Assembly (NCBI GenBank): GCA_035578135.1
Contig: JAQJVK010000003.1
Span: 30,688,083 to 30,752,082, forward strand
Direction of reading: 5' to 3'
Source: Flexamia atlantica
Lineage: Eukaryota; Arthropoda; Insecta; Hemiptera; Cicadellidae
Length of the DNA: 64,000 nucleotides
Part shown: one piece after another, positions 25,771 through 37,149 of the stretch
How the letters are laid out: each line of letters opens with the position of its first letter
Position numbering within the stretch: the first letter of the stretch is position 1
Notes under the pieces: generated by a model
Told to the model about the DNA's origin: nothing
The model's database searches: none
The model's input: the letters and a program-made list of their open reading frames with translations, nothing else
Made by a program: the position numbers and the translations under genes

Positions 25771-26578
25771 CATTTTAATATCCAAAAACTTGTAAAACTA
25801 TGATATTTAAGGGATTTAAAAAATCCATAGTCCTTCCTTTACTAACTTCTTCATTCGGTCTACAAGTTACGCTCATTACCCACCTATTGAGCGGCAAATT
25901 AGATTTTTACGAGTCAAGGACTCCTTCTTCCTAAGTCACTTAAGCCTATCAACGGACCTATCTTCTACACAACGTGAAGGTATTGGCTCGGGACCTATAG
26001 GTTAAGCTTATATTAATAGCACTTTAATATTGTTAGAAGCAAATTTAGATTAATAATTTAATAATTTACATTCAATCAACGGCGGCTTTTCGTTTGAGTA
26101 ACATTTCCTCAGCGTTGCGATAAAAATATAGTAATTTACTGTTTTCATTTTGTATTCTCATTCTCATGTTTGCCAATGGGTGGTTGAAGGTACTTTATAT
26201 TTGTATCTACAATGTTTTTACTGCTCATAACTTTAATATGCAACAATTTTCAATTTTATAAACCTACGTGACGCTTCCTTTTGCGGCTGCGTGCATGGAG
26301 TGTTCACGGTGGCTATGTCTATCATGGAAGTACTTTCACCATTAAAAGCTGGTACGCAACTAGAGGGACGCAACACATTTATAATGCCATTTAAAAGATC
26401 CCAAAAACTATTAAGAATCTTTAGAATATAACTAGTCATTTTTGTTTAAGTTAATCACTAAATCACTTACGGTGGTTTACCAAAATTGTTAAACATAATT
26501 CATTTGAAGCGTTATTCAAAAGGATGTATCTAAATGAATGTCTTGGCCACGTTAGTAAAATAGCACATCTAGTGTTTA

Positions 26579-27463
26579 TCTATATATATATATAAGCCAA
26601 AACCCATTGACTGACTGATCACAGTTTTTAAAAAACTATAAGGCTTAGAGCCATGAAACTTGGCACAAATATTCCTTACAGGCTCTAGATGCGTACTAAG
26701 AAAGGATTTTGCAATGTTTTGTCTCTAAAGGCCTAAATATGGTATATTATACAGTACAATATGGCGGCCATTTTTAGCTTTCAAAGCTTAATTTCTCAAA
26801 AACCACAAGACTTTGGGCCATGAAACTTGGCACGATTATTCTTTATAGGCTTTAGATGCGAAAAAAGAAAGGTTTTAAAAATATTCTTTCTCAGACGGCT
26901 AAAATAGATTATTTGAAAAAATTCAAAATGGCGGCCATTTTAGTTTTTCCTAACTATGGATGGGAGTCCTGTAGAATATTTTCAGGGCACAGAAAAGGTA
27001 CGAGGACTTATCTACTGAAAGAATAAAATTTAAAAATTTGACGAGAAACCTTTTGGGGAAATAGGTTTTTGGCCAAGATATTTACCTCCTACTTTATTAC
27101 AGTTTTCTGTTTATTTTCAAAAACATGCTAAATTCAGATTGATGTCAATTCGAAAAGCCATCCTTAGTGTCTTCTTTGTTTTATATTCCGGGTTATCCTC
27201 ATTCTCTGTATTGGGAAATTGGAGGAAGTTCATTTATACCATTTGCTAATCATGAGGGGAACATGTTTAGAGGAAGCGTTACACTTTCTCATTTTCATCT
27301 TGAGTGGAATTACCAGCTGCATCTTAAGGGTTTAATTGCACGCACATGACCCAAATAAATCAGTCCATTTGTTAATTATTCCTAAAAATTGTACAAGGCA
27401 TAATATAATTGAATTAAAATGAGCTATCCTTTCAGCGGGCGAAGCTGCGGGTATATCTGCTAG
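26579..27463 (+). mobile_element. Helitron-like non-autonomous repeat, plus-strand copy
   Basis: The copy begins at TCTATATATATA followed by AAGCCAAAACCCATTGACTG, and ends with a small hairpin (CAGC at 27433-27436, GCTG at 27444-27447) and CTAG at 27460-27463 followed by T. A TC start, a hairpin and a CTRR end inserted before T are Helitron features. A second copy lies reversed at 47257-48462. A 60 bp internal block (CATGAAACTTGGCAC to TAGATGCG) occurs twice about 168 bp apart. The 60-codon frame at 27167 is part of the repeat. Family assignment is inference. Confidence 0.6.
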
Positions 27464-28273
27464 TAGAGTATATCATGCATCATTTAACATCATGTACATC
27501 GACCATCAACAGAAATTAGCTTTAATTTAATTGCATCCATTTAATTGATTGCCCGGATTGGAACCTTTCAATGAAACTGATATTGATTTTAAATCCAATT
27601 ACATCTAATTTTCAGTAAATAGAGCCAGTTATTAAATCACATGTGTTTTATAAAAAAAAGCTTTTACAGCCATTTTATGGAAACTAATTTGAAAAACGAG
27701 TGATTAAATGTAGTAATAGGAATATAAATATGATAAAGTAACGTTTTTCTGTCATTACATATTCCTCTTACTATTTTTACATTGCTTGTTTAGGTGATTA
27801 TGATTAAAAGGGTATTATTAATTTGCAATGAACTCGGATGAAGTAGCGACAATGTTTTTACGATTAGGCAGATGAGTTTTCATTACAAACATTTAATCTA
27901 ATTGACTGCTTCTGGCATGTATTGGATTTTCTTGGAAATCCCAAAGGTTAAAAATACAGGTTTCGCTGAAAAAAGATTAATCCCAAAATATTTTCTATTT
28001 CTGTTTGGTTTCTTAATTTTGCTAGGGCTTCGTTGTGCTGGAAGGTTTAAAATGTTCTTAAAATTTACTCTTTATTGGTGTCGAGAATTAGTGTAGACTA
28101 GGTGAATTTCGGTATTTAATCTCCTGATTTCTTCATGATCAATACGAAATAGTTAAGACATTTACCTTTAAGAGATATTATTATTGTAAAAGGCTGTGTT
28201 ACTTTTTAGACTTTTTATACTTAAGAATAAACTAGTATTTAAAATAAGAAGGCGGTCATGGTCAGTAGCCCTG
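27464..28273. other. AT-rich stretch without gene evidence
   Basis: A 64-codon frame at 27902-28096 is hydrophobic at its end but has no recognisable domain. No RNA gene or repeat boundary was seen. Confidence 0.45.
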
Positions 28274-29325
28274 TAGTCCAGGCAACGAATGCTCAAAAAC
28301 AAGTATAGAGGGAATTGCATGGAACACAATTTTTGAATTTGCAACTTTGTTTGGACTAGTTAGGAGGGGAACATATGAAAAGTCCCCGTCCGTAGCCCTT
28401 GAGCGGGGTGAGGGAGGGGGGTCTAAAGGTACATTTTTTGGGTTTTCCTAAATATCTTGAAAACTTCAACTTTTAGTATTCCCTATTAAATTTGAAAATT
28501 AAAGAAAATTGAATTTCCTGTAAGAAAAATACATAATATGTCTACCTAGGTCCAACCTCTTACAAGGTAAGCACTAATTTTAGTACCATTAAAAAAATAT
28601 CGCTTCCATAAGAAATACATGTAAATTTGTGGGTAACATAGATGCCCAATGGGGCAACACTTTTTTCACCTAAAGGAAAATTAACAGCATTCAGGAAATA
28701 TTGACAAAATTTCCAGTAATTTGACACCTCAGTCACATAAATTGGTCTAAAATTAAGTTGTTGGCGAGCTCACAAAAAACGTCAGTTTTCAAGGAATTAT
28801 TACAATTTGTTATAATTCATTGAAAAAGACGTTTTTGTGATCTCGCCAACGCCTTAATTTTAGGCAAATTTTTATGATTGAGGTGTCAAATTACTCGAAA
28901 CTTTGTCAATATTTCCTGAATGGTGTTCATTTTCCTTTAGGTGAAAAAAGTTGCCCAGTTGGGCATCTATGTTATCCACAAATTAACATGTATTTCTTAT
29001 GGAAGGGATTTACAAAATATATTAACAACATTAGTGCTTTCCTTGTAAATAGTTGGACTAAAGTAGACATATTATATACTTGTATCACAGGAAATTTAAA
29101 TTTCTTTAATTTTAAATTTAATAGGGAATACTAAATGTTGATAGTTTACAAGATATTCAGGAAAAACAAAAAAATTGCACCTTTAGACCCCCCTCCCTAC
29201 CCCCACTCAAGGGCTACGGACGGGGACTTTTGATATGTTCACCTCCTAACAAATCCAAACAAAGCTGCAAAGTCTAAAATTGTGTTCCAAAAAATTCCCT
29301 CTATACCTTTTCGTTGCCTGGACTA
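28274..29325. mobile_element. Full-length foldback element, about 1.05 kb
   Basis: The whole segment folds on a centre near 28800. The ends are TAGTCCAGGCAACGA at 28274-28288 and its complement at 29311-29325. Matching landmarks include the GC-rich block with AGTCCCCGTCCGTAGCCC and the block with GGGCAAC/GTTGCCC. Arms are about 500 bp each with moderate divergence and almost no spacer. The frame at 28874-29134 lies in the right arm and is not a gene. Confidence 0.85.
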
Positions 29326-29984
29326 TGGTAGTAAAAATTAAGTTTGTTTCTATTAAAACATTAGCAGTACATATTAACGTAAGAAATTTCAACATTAGAA
29401 ACAATCGTTATATAAAATGTCAGCCTCAGGACTATTATTCGGCTTCATAAGAAATACACTGGAAATTTGACAACAAACTAGTTAAAATCCTAATTATTTT
29501 TACAGCAACTGGATATTAACATTAATACAGCTTTAAAATACACCTTGGATTGTTATTGCAGCTTATTAATAATTTAATTAATCAAACTCTAATTACTTAA
29601 AAAGAATAGTGATTTTGTAAAAATCGTTGTGTTTAACATACAACATACAAACAACAAACAGGATAGATGAATGAAATTGATAATACTAAAAGGTTTAGTT
29701 TGTTTACAAAATTACATTATGATGGTGTTGTAAAAAAAATCAAAAGCAACAGTTCAATCCAGTAAAGGGATGTTCGGAAAATTTAAACTTAAGAAAAATA
29801 TCTTATCGTCCTAAATTTGATTTGATAGACTAGGCCTATATAATGCCATTATGAAGCTCTCTGCCTTCTTTTGAAACATTGACCAATTTGTTTTCAATTT
29901 TTAAATCTTAATGATTCTTCAGAGTAAAAAGGAAAGGAAAATGAAACTATTAAATACGGTATGCTATGATTGTGGGAAGGAGAT

Positions 29985-30215
29985 TCATCTTAGCTCTCTA
30001 TAAAACGAACGTTAGTTTAACATTGATCACTTACGTGAAACGCTGAGATTATAATTACACTTAAACTTTAAATTTTCGTTCTAAACGCTAGGCAGCAAAA
30101 AGACCCGGGTTTGGACCGTTCCCAAACAAAACGCAAAAATGCCTATGACGTTGCAATTCACAAAATACTCAAAATATATCTTAAAATATATATTTGATAT
30201 TTTGTTAATTGATAT
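29985..30215. repeat. Dispersed repeat, copy 2
   Basis: Same family as 25500-25770, sharing GGGTTTGGACCGTTCCC and neighbouring blocks in the same order and orientation. Confidence 0.6.
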
Positions 30216-30221
30216 AAATAA

Positions 30222-30247
30222 ATATATATATATATATATATATATAT
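30222..30247. repeat. (AT)n microsatellite
   Basis: Uninterrupted AT dinucleotides next to the end of the preceding dispersed repeat. Confidence 0.9.
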
Positions 30248-32105
30248 CTGTTAATTTATGATTATGTTAGTTATTTAGCTTGAAAAAGGTAAAAGAGAAA
30301 TATTTTTAAGTAAAAATGTTTTAATTATTTCGAAGTATAGATATTGTTTGTACATTTCTTTATTTTAAGAAATTTAATTGATTGAATTTGAAAAGTGCGC
30401 CCAAGTAAATTATCCTGTCCCAAGCATAGTTTTGTATGTGTCGTACGAGTTTGAGTTCACATTTTTTGTGGGGGTTGAGGGGGCCCCTGGCCCTGGCAGT
30501 TTAGGTACCCTGGCTTCCTCAAACTAAAAGAGACTTTTGTAGCATGAAATTGGATAAATGTCGTTATCAAGATTTTAAAGATCCTTTTACGTTTTGATTC
30601 AAAGGCAGACCATAGTTTTAGCCATTAACTGAATCAGGATAAAAACTAGGAAGCCTAATCCAGGGTTAGAATCCGCCGTGGTAGGAGCATGGAATTTTCT
30701 TAATCAAAAGTTTAATTTTTACCATAACAGTTTTCAGATGAGTTTTTTTTACCATCGTCCGTAAAGTAGATCTTTTCAGGGCATTAACTAGACATTTAGA
30801 CCGTTACTAGACATTAGAAAAGTTAAACGTGCTTGATACTGGGTTTCTACTAATGTTTGTGAACTGAATTGTACCTAATTTATTTTCCTGAACCTTAAGC
30901 TAAATATTGAAATAGTTTAAGATCAAAATTATCTTATATTTAGAGCTTTGATTTATACACTAAATACTGTGATGAACTAGTTAGTCTTAAATATAATTTT
31001 GAACTTTTATATTTTAAACCTTCCATCAACTCCGAGCGCATAGTAATGCTCAAGCTCTGGAATTTCCTCATAAAAGATTTTTTACAAAGGAATACTCGAC
31101 TCGGAGCGCCGGAGGGTTTTCGCTGTTTTTCAAGTTGTTTCTAGATTTTAAAACAAACAGCAATATCCATCACATCTGTAGGAATTCCTCTTTTTAAATA
31201 TTGGCTTGAAAATATGTTTTTTGCGCGGTATAAAGAATACAAAACATATATAGTTAATCGTACAGTATTTTTTGTTAATTGATATTGAAGCTTAACAACT
31301 TATTACACCTTATTTTTAGGATACACTGCTCAATCTTTACATAAAAACAACTATTCCTCGGAACCAAAATGTCCTTTTCTAAAACCATTTTTAGGAATTA
31401 TTAATTTTTAGTAAATCCTACGTCTTAACTAGCCAGATATTTCAAATGCATGTAAAGTTCAAGGTGTAATGACCATCCTCTTTGAAACCTCTTAACCTTT
31501 TACCTAATGAAAGCAAAACACTTGCGTGTCCAAAAATACCGGGTTAGGACCGCGGTCCTTAGTACAAGGCCAATAGTCTTGTATTCGACCCAGTCTCACG
31601 GATTTGGAAAACAGCTGATTATTTGCTCGGTTAGAGTGACTCCACATTGTAAACCCGCTGCGGTGGCATTTTTATTGCTCAAAGAATGTCACATATTTAA
31701 GGTTTTTAGTGGGCTTGTAGCCTTCATAATTACGTGAAAGGTCAGACAAGAAGTGATGAAACAATTGTTTGGTTAAGGTTTAAATTAAAAATTATTAATT
31801 CAAAACAAATACTAGCAGCTTTAAATTGAATGTTTGCAATAATGGAATTCTCTAACCGAATATATCCTTGGTCTCTTTATATCAGTAGTCTTCATCAGAG
31901 TGTGGAGGTCAAAATGTTACAAACAATTACCCAAAAATAACAAAATATCTCAATAAAAATTTTAAATATACTTTACAAAAAATCAACTGATATAGTTAGA
32001 AATAACAAAAAAATAATATTTGGTAAATATCTAATTACGTTACTCCTAAACAATAACAAGTTCGTAGTGGATAATTTGTTGTATAAAATGTGTATACAAA
32101 ATTAT
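30248..32105. other. Gene-poor stretch
   Basis: A frame at 31507-31737 lies in a slightly GC-richer patch with a CCGCGGTCC palindrome-like core, but shows no domain. Nothing else was recognised. Confidence 0.4.
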
Positions 32106-32163
32106 AATATATTTAATGAAGGTAACTAACCTGCCTGAGATGTCAAAAATTTTTCTCATTACT

Positions 32164-32204
32164 GCGAGACGCGTTTCGCATCTTGACGATGCATCATCGG
32201 TCGC
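32164..32204 (-). ncRNA. Mirror copy of the hammerhead-like motif
   Basis: Because the locus is a palindrome, the left arm carries the same motif on the minus strand with the same core departures. Transcription in either direction would present one sense copy, and the full transcript would rather fold into the long hairpin. Confidence 0.5.
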
Positions 32205-32261
32205 TGAAAACCTGTACTATATTTCACACATTAGACGTGTGAAATATAGTATAGGTTTTCA

Positions 32262-32302
32262 GCGACCGATGATGCATCGTCAAGATGCGAAACGCGTCTC
32301 GC
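32262..32302 (+). ncRNA. Hammerhead ribozyme-like motif (degenerate)
   Basis: The order of parts matches a type I hammerhead. Stem I 5' strand is GCGA (32262-32265). The box CCGATGA (32266-32272) stands where CUGANGA is expected. After one extra T, stem II is GCATC-GTCAA-GATGC (32274-32288). GAAA follows (32289-32292), then a minimal stem III CGCG, the TC cleavage position (32297-32298), and stem I 3' strand TCGC (32299-32302). Minimal stem III hammerheads are known from Penelope-like retroelements. Two departures, C for U at core position 4 and the extra T, suggest reduced or lost activity. Confidence 0.5.
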
Positions 32303-32360
32303 AGTAATGAGAACAATTTTTGACATCTCAGGCAGGTTAGTTACCTTCATTAAATATATT

Positions 32361-34971
32361 TAACAGATGTCAAGGCTATCAAACCAATTAAAATTATAAT
32401 ACTGTCGGTAAAGATACTGTAAGATTTGATTTACACATCTTCTCAGTTTTTTTAAACCTACCACTTATAAACTGACAGTTCAAAAGTTTTTAAAACTACA
32501 CATTCATTTTTTGATTACTTGATATTATTGGCTATGGCGGTGCGAGCTTTTTGTGTTGGTGAGGCAAATATAGTTTAAGAAGATAACTATCACCTTAATT
32601 ATCAGTGATCGATATATAATAATGAGATACAGGATGTTTTTTTAAACTAAACCAAACTTTTATTTCCCACCAGGATCCCCGGATTTGACCCCACTATGTT
32701 ATTTTTTTTGGAGATACATACAAAGTAAGGCCTAAGAAAAACCACAGGATATTCAGCACCTGTAAAGTAGTAAATTCTACTAAACTTGAATTATAATTCT
32801 CAACTTAAATTATAATCCTTAAAAACATTTAAAATCACCTACATAAACTCAGAAGTAATGAAATTATTACTTTAACTCCATGCACTTCTTTTGATTGAAC
32901 CAAATACAAAATGTTGGTCAAGAAATAAGAAGAGGTTGATTGTATTTAGCTTGTCTTTGAATGTTTTGTGCCCAAAGTTTATCAGCCGCTTATTGGTTTA
33001 GTGGCCTAATATTTATAGTTTTCCACATTACTACTCGTATAACTTTTAAAGAAATGGCGAAGAATGTTGTCCCATGTTTAATTAAGCGTGTAATACTAAA
33101 ACTAAAAAGCTAAAATAAGAGTGTTTAATATTAAATGGTTTAATTGACTAAACCAAACCCCAGCCAAAGAACATAAGTCTTATTAAATAACTAATTTACA
33201 TAAAAAAAATTAAAAAGTAAAAAATAGTGTTTTTAAGAAACACGGTATGAGTGACAAATCTAGTATAACGATAAGATTTAAGTAGTTTACACTTCTGAAT
33301 GCAAGCGGGTAAAACATCTGGGTTTAAAGTATAAAATACAAATGACGCTGCATGTAACTAGATTTGAATGCGTAATTTACGATTTGCTTTGAAATGATAC
33401 AGGATCCAACAAACTACTCTGGGTTGTCGCATGTAAAAGATGCATTAATGGAGTGAGTCAAAAGTGTTTAAGCATAAGCATTTTCTTTTTTGTCACTAAA
33501 TTCATCATCATAGCAAGTAAATTATAATATCATAGGATTGAGGATTTTTAAAGAACTATTGCAATAACTATGAGCAGCTATTTACTGAAAAATATGTTTG
33601 TTTTTAGCGTTATGTTGTAGTCATTTCAAAAGATTTTAGCTCAAATTTTTAGTAGGAAAAAACTTATTAGTTGATTCTCAACTTATCAAAGGTTGAAACA
33701 TATTATCGTTTTTCCTTTTAGGCGTCAAGTTGCAGTTCCATATGATAGAAAGGCCAAAACAGCGAAGCACTTCCTTACCCACGCAGCTGGAGATATCACA
33801 CTGCGAACGCCCCCGCCGCCGCGCCGCCGCCGCCGCCGCCGCTCATGTCACCTGTCAGTGTGTCGCTGGCAGTGTGTGTATAACTGGCAGTTGTTATACT
33901 TACCTCTTCATCTTGATCTCTCTTACTCACTACTTCTGCCTGCGGTTCTTTCTCTATTTTTCCAATGTCCTCTTACAAAAGCGAGGCATTAAATATTTTA
34001 TCAGGTAAATAATGCACTTCTTACTTAAATGAAGAGTGATGTAAAAGTTTTCAAACGCTAGTTAACATAATTTTTTTATGTCCTATGAATGTTTTCAGTA
34101 AGCACGTAAACTAAGTTACATTTTTGAGTTTGGGTCTTTTCAGTCGGGGTATGTGAACTCAATAGCACGTCAGGGATTACACAAACTCGGGCTAAGATCA
34201 TGTTTTGGTTTCAAAATAAAAAAATTGTGTTGCTGTCCAAAATATTTAGAATTAAATTAATTAAATTTCTGACAATCTTGCTTAAATATTAATATCAGTT
34301 ATAACTTAAGTAACTTTTCTATTACTACAATTTCTCACCCAGTAATTTCACTAACTAATGTTAAATAGTTGTCCTCTTACATGATACTCAACGAAAGTTA
34401 GATGGGTTTTTATGGAAACCGACTAACTTACGAAGTTACAATTTCACAAACGTATCGGTAACCCTCCGAACACTTTTAAACAAGTTAATCAAGCAATAAT
34501 TCCAAATATAGCTTTATTAATTTTGAATCATCATCTCTGGTATAAATGTCAGCAATCATATTTCTGCTCACTGGTTAAACATTATCAGTTGAATGAATAA
34601 GTACCGACAAAGCGACGGGTAAATGAAGAAGGACATAAGTGTTGAAAGGAGGCTTAACTTTCAAAACTATTCAGAAAATCTATTAATATTAAGTCTGCCA
34701 TGCAAAGTTGCTGAGGTACACTCACAACCATGCAGTCTTTAATTCAGTGATTATGAACCACCAGAATATGCATCACAGTCAGTGAGATTACAGTTGAAAG
34801 AAAACCTCGAGTATCGATTTACATTCAAACAACTACTAAACTACTTAGTGATTGGGCTCAACGCAATGCTACATAGTGCTAGGGTGTTCAATCAGTAAAA
34901 ACTATGAATGAAGGAAAAGCTTCAAGTTTTCTACCACACGTATTCCAAATCCCGTACTCAATGATAGAATC
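32361..34971. other. Gene-poor stretch with a GC-rich patch
   Basis: No gene was recognised. A GC-rich patch at about 33725-33900 carries a (CCG)n run at 33812-33842. The two overlapping frames there (33693-34008) give Pro/Arg-rich or Ala-rich translations dictated by the triplet run. CCG runs of this kind occur in 5' untranslated regions and promoters, but no other gene signal was seen. Confidence 0.4.
33812..33842. repeat. (CCG)n trinucleotide repeat
   Basis: Run of CCG units interrupted once, inside an otherwise AT-rich region. Confidence 0.9.
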
Positions 34972-35160
34972 ATGCCACGTTAAAAGTGACCAATTAAAAA
35001 TTTGTTCAAATATAAATATTCTTCTTCTTATGACTGTATTGATTAAACTTAAGTACCTACTTAGGATGCCACGTCGAATGTGACCAATTAAAATTTTGCT
35101 CAATCGCAAATATTCTTCTTCTAAGGACTGTATATATTATACTTAAATTATAATACCTGC
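34972..35160. repeat. Direct tandem duplication, about 94 bp unit
   Basis: Copy 1 (34972-35065) and copy 2 (35066-35160) both start ATGCCACGT and share GTGACCAATTAAAA, AAATATTCTTCTTCT, GACTGTAT and ACTTA-stretches. Divergence is visible, so the duplication is not new. The minus-strand frame at 34888-35109 merely spans it. Confidence 0.8.
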
Positions 35161-37149
35161 TTAGGAACTGAGTACTATAGGATTTTGGAATCATAACGTA
35201 GAATTTTTCATATTAACAGTGATATTTCATCGATACTAGACTATAACATGTTGTTATCATTGAAGTAAAGTGAACATTTTTTCCTCTGGTGTCTTATTAT
35301 TCCTTTTGACTGCCACTACACCCTCGACCACGGGTGGTTACGTTTTACTCACTTATGAGTGCTTACAGGAGGACCACAAGCGCCACAAACGTTTTAAAAT
35401 TCACACAGCCGGTGATGCTCTGTTTACGAAATGCTTCATAAATCATTTATGCCGAAAGCTAAACTCTGGCAATCTCTCTAAACTCCACCCTTGTTTTACA
35501 TGTCGTTACGCCACATTTCTAAAATTTAACCTTAAGCAATTGCTAAAAAGTAAGTTATAAAAAGGGTGTATTAAAAAGAAATGTTATACATTTTCATTTT
35601 GTTTCGTATTAGTGCTAATACACATTTATAAGCACTTCAAAGCTACTTTTCGAATTCAATAAGTGAAAAAATACTATGTTATTAACAGAAAGCTCTGGCA
35701 AACCTTACCAGAACTATGCCAGAACTTTACCAGAAGCTCTGGTACTTTGCTTTGCTTTACATGTACGTTTCTTGTGTTTTAGGATTAGTTTTCCCCAGTA
35801 TTACAAAATAAATTACAGTTTCGCAAAACATTGGTGGTGAGTTATACAAAATTCTAGCAATCGTTCTGAGCTTACAAGCTTTAGGATTTAAACTAAAAAA
35901 ATGTTTCCCTTGGTCAATCTAAAATAAATATGAGTCATTCTTTTTTAAACATATTCTTGTGAATTTTCCCCCTTAGTATAAATTAATGTGACTGTCCAAA
36001 CGAACCTTTGGTGGCTCTCTGTCTAGTTTATAATTAGTTCAGGAGTCAACAGTGGGCACCAGTCCATTCCGCAGCTTAGGGGCACTTGGGTGGATCTTTT
36101 CCATACTTGCAAATCCAACCTCTTCGCAGAATCATAATAATTATAAAAGGGAGATAGCAATGCCAAAACTTCTGATTTTAGTTTGAAATTATCAATCTTA
36201 TACAAATATTTTTATTCCATCAACTTTGTATATTATTTTCATTTTTATTTGCAGCACGAATCAGTTATCATAATCTTCTGATTCGAGTGTTACAGTTACT
36301 CCCCTTTCGGGTACTGTTTTGGGTATCTTTTCTATATATGTAAAATATCTCCAAAATTCATTTATGTCATATCCTTAAACAGTTAACTGTAATAAGCAGT
36401 TAGCAGACAGTGATATGGCTTTAGCCTGCAGCGATTGAACGCAGCGGGAGCGTGGCGAGTGAGCGTGCGTTCGAGTGTGTGTATTCTTAACTCGCATATT
36501 TGAGAAAATACCATACAGACTAGGATCACTTAATCAAAATCTAATTTTCCCTGTCCGGAGGTCTCAGATGCCCTGTGCTACATCTTGTTCCCTCAACGGT
36601 GTTGTTTCAACTTAATCATCTTTGAGGTGAATAAACTTTGTACTCCGAATGAAGTTTTAAAGAGAGATAGAATTTCCTCCTATTCGGAATATAGTTATAT
36701 GTTATTTATATTGACTTTTGCTAATTCGTGTAATAATAAGGTAAGTTATCGAAAATGGTGATAGTTTTGTGATTATTTAATAATATGGACAGACCTATGC
36801 CAGGTTTATATCGTAGTTTGAAAATATTTTAAATTTTAATAAATAAAAATAATTAAACACTGTACTCCTGCGCTTAAACATAAGAAAATTCTCGTTTATA
36901 AGAAAGAGCAGTATGAATTTCTCCGAGTTTGAATGCAATAAATGTAATAAGTTGAAAATTGATAACTTGATGGAATTTAGTAAATCTTATATGGTTTTAC
37001 CAGCAACCTATGGTTATGTGATGTAAGTAGTAGAACATATAAATTAATCATCACTATGGTTCCATGTGATTCAATATGTAAGGCCAAATAACATTAAAAG
37101 CCCTTTATAGGGGTTGTAAATCAAAGACCTCTTAATTTATATTGCCCTG
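35161..37149. other. Gene-poor stretch
   Basis: A 96-codon frame at 35270-35560 begins with a hydrophobic run (SSGVLLFLLTATTPSTT) that could pass for a signal peptide, but the remainder has no known domain and codon use looks like the background. A short CpG-containing patch lies at 36425-36480. No firm call. Confidence 0.3.

Larger units (their letters stand above)
32106..32360. repeat. Near-perfect palindrome: 124 bp arms, 7 nt loop
   Basis: Arms 32106-32229 and 32237-32360 are reverse complements with two mismatches, around the loop ATTAGAC (32230-32236). The arms contain a GC-rich core with GAAACGCGTCTCGCAG. The frame at 32116-32307 runs through the structure and is not a gene. Each arm carries the ribozyme-like motif annotated separately. 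Confidence 0.95.
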
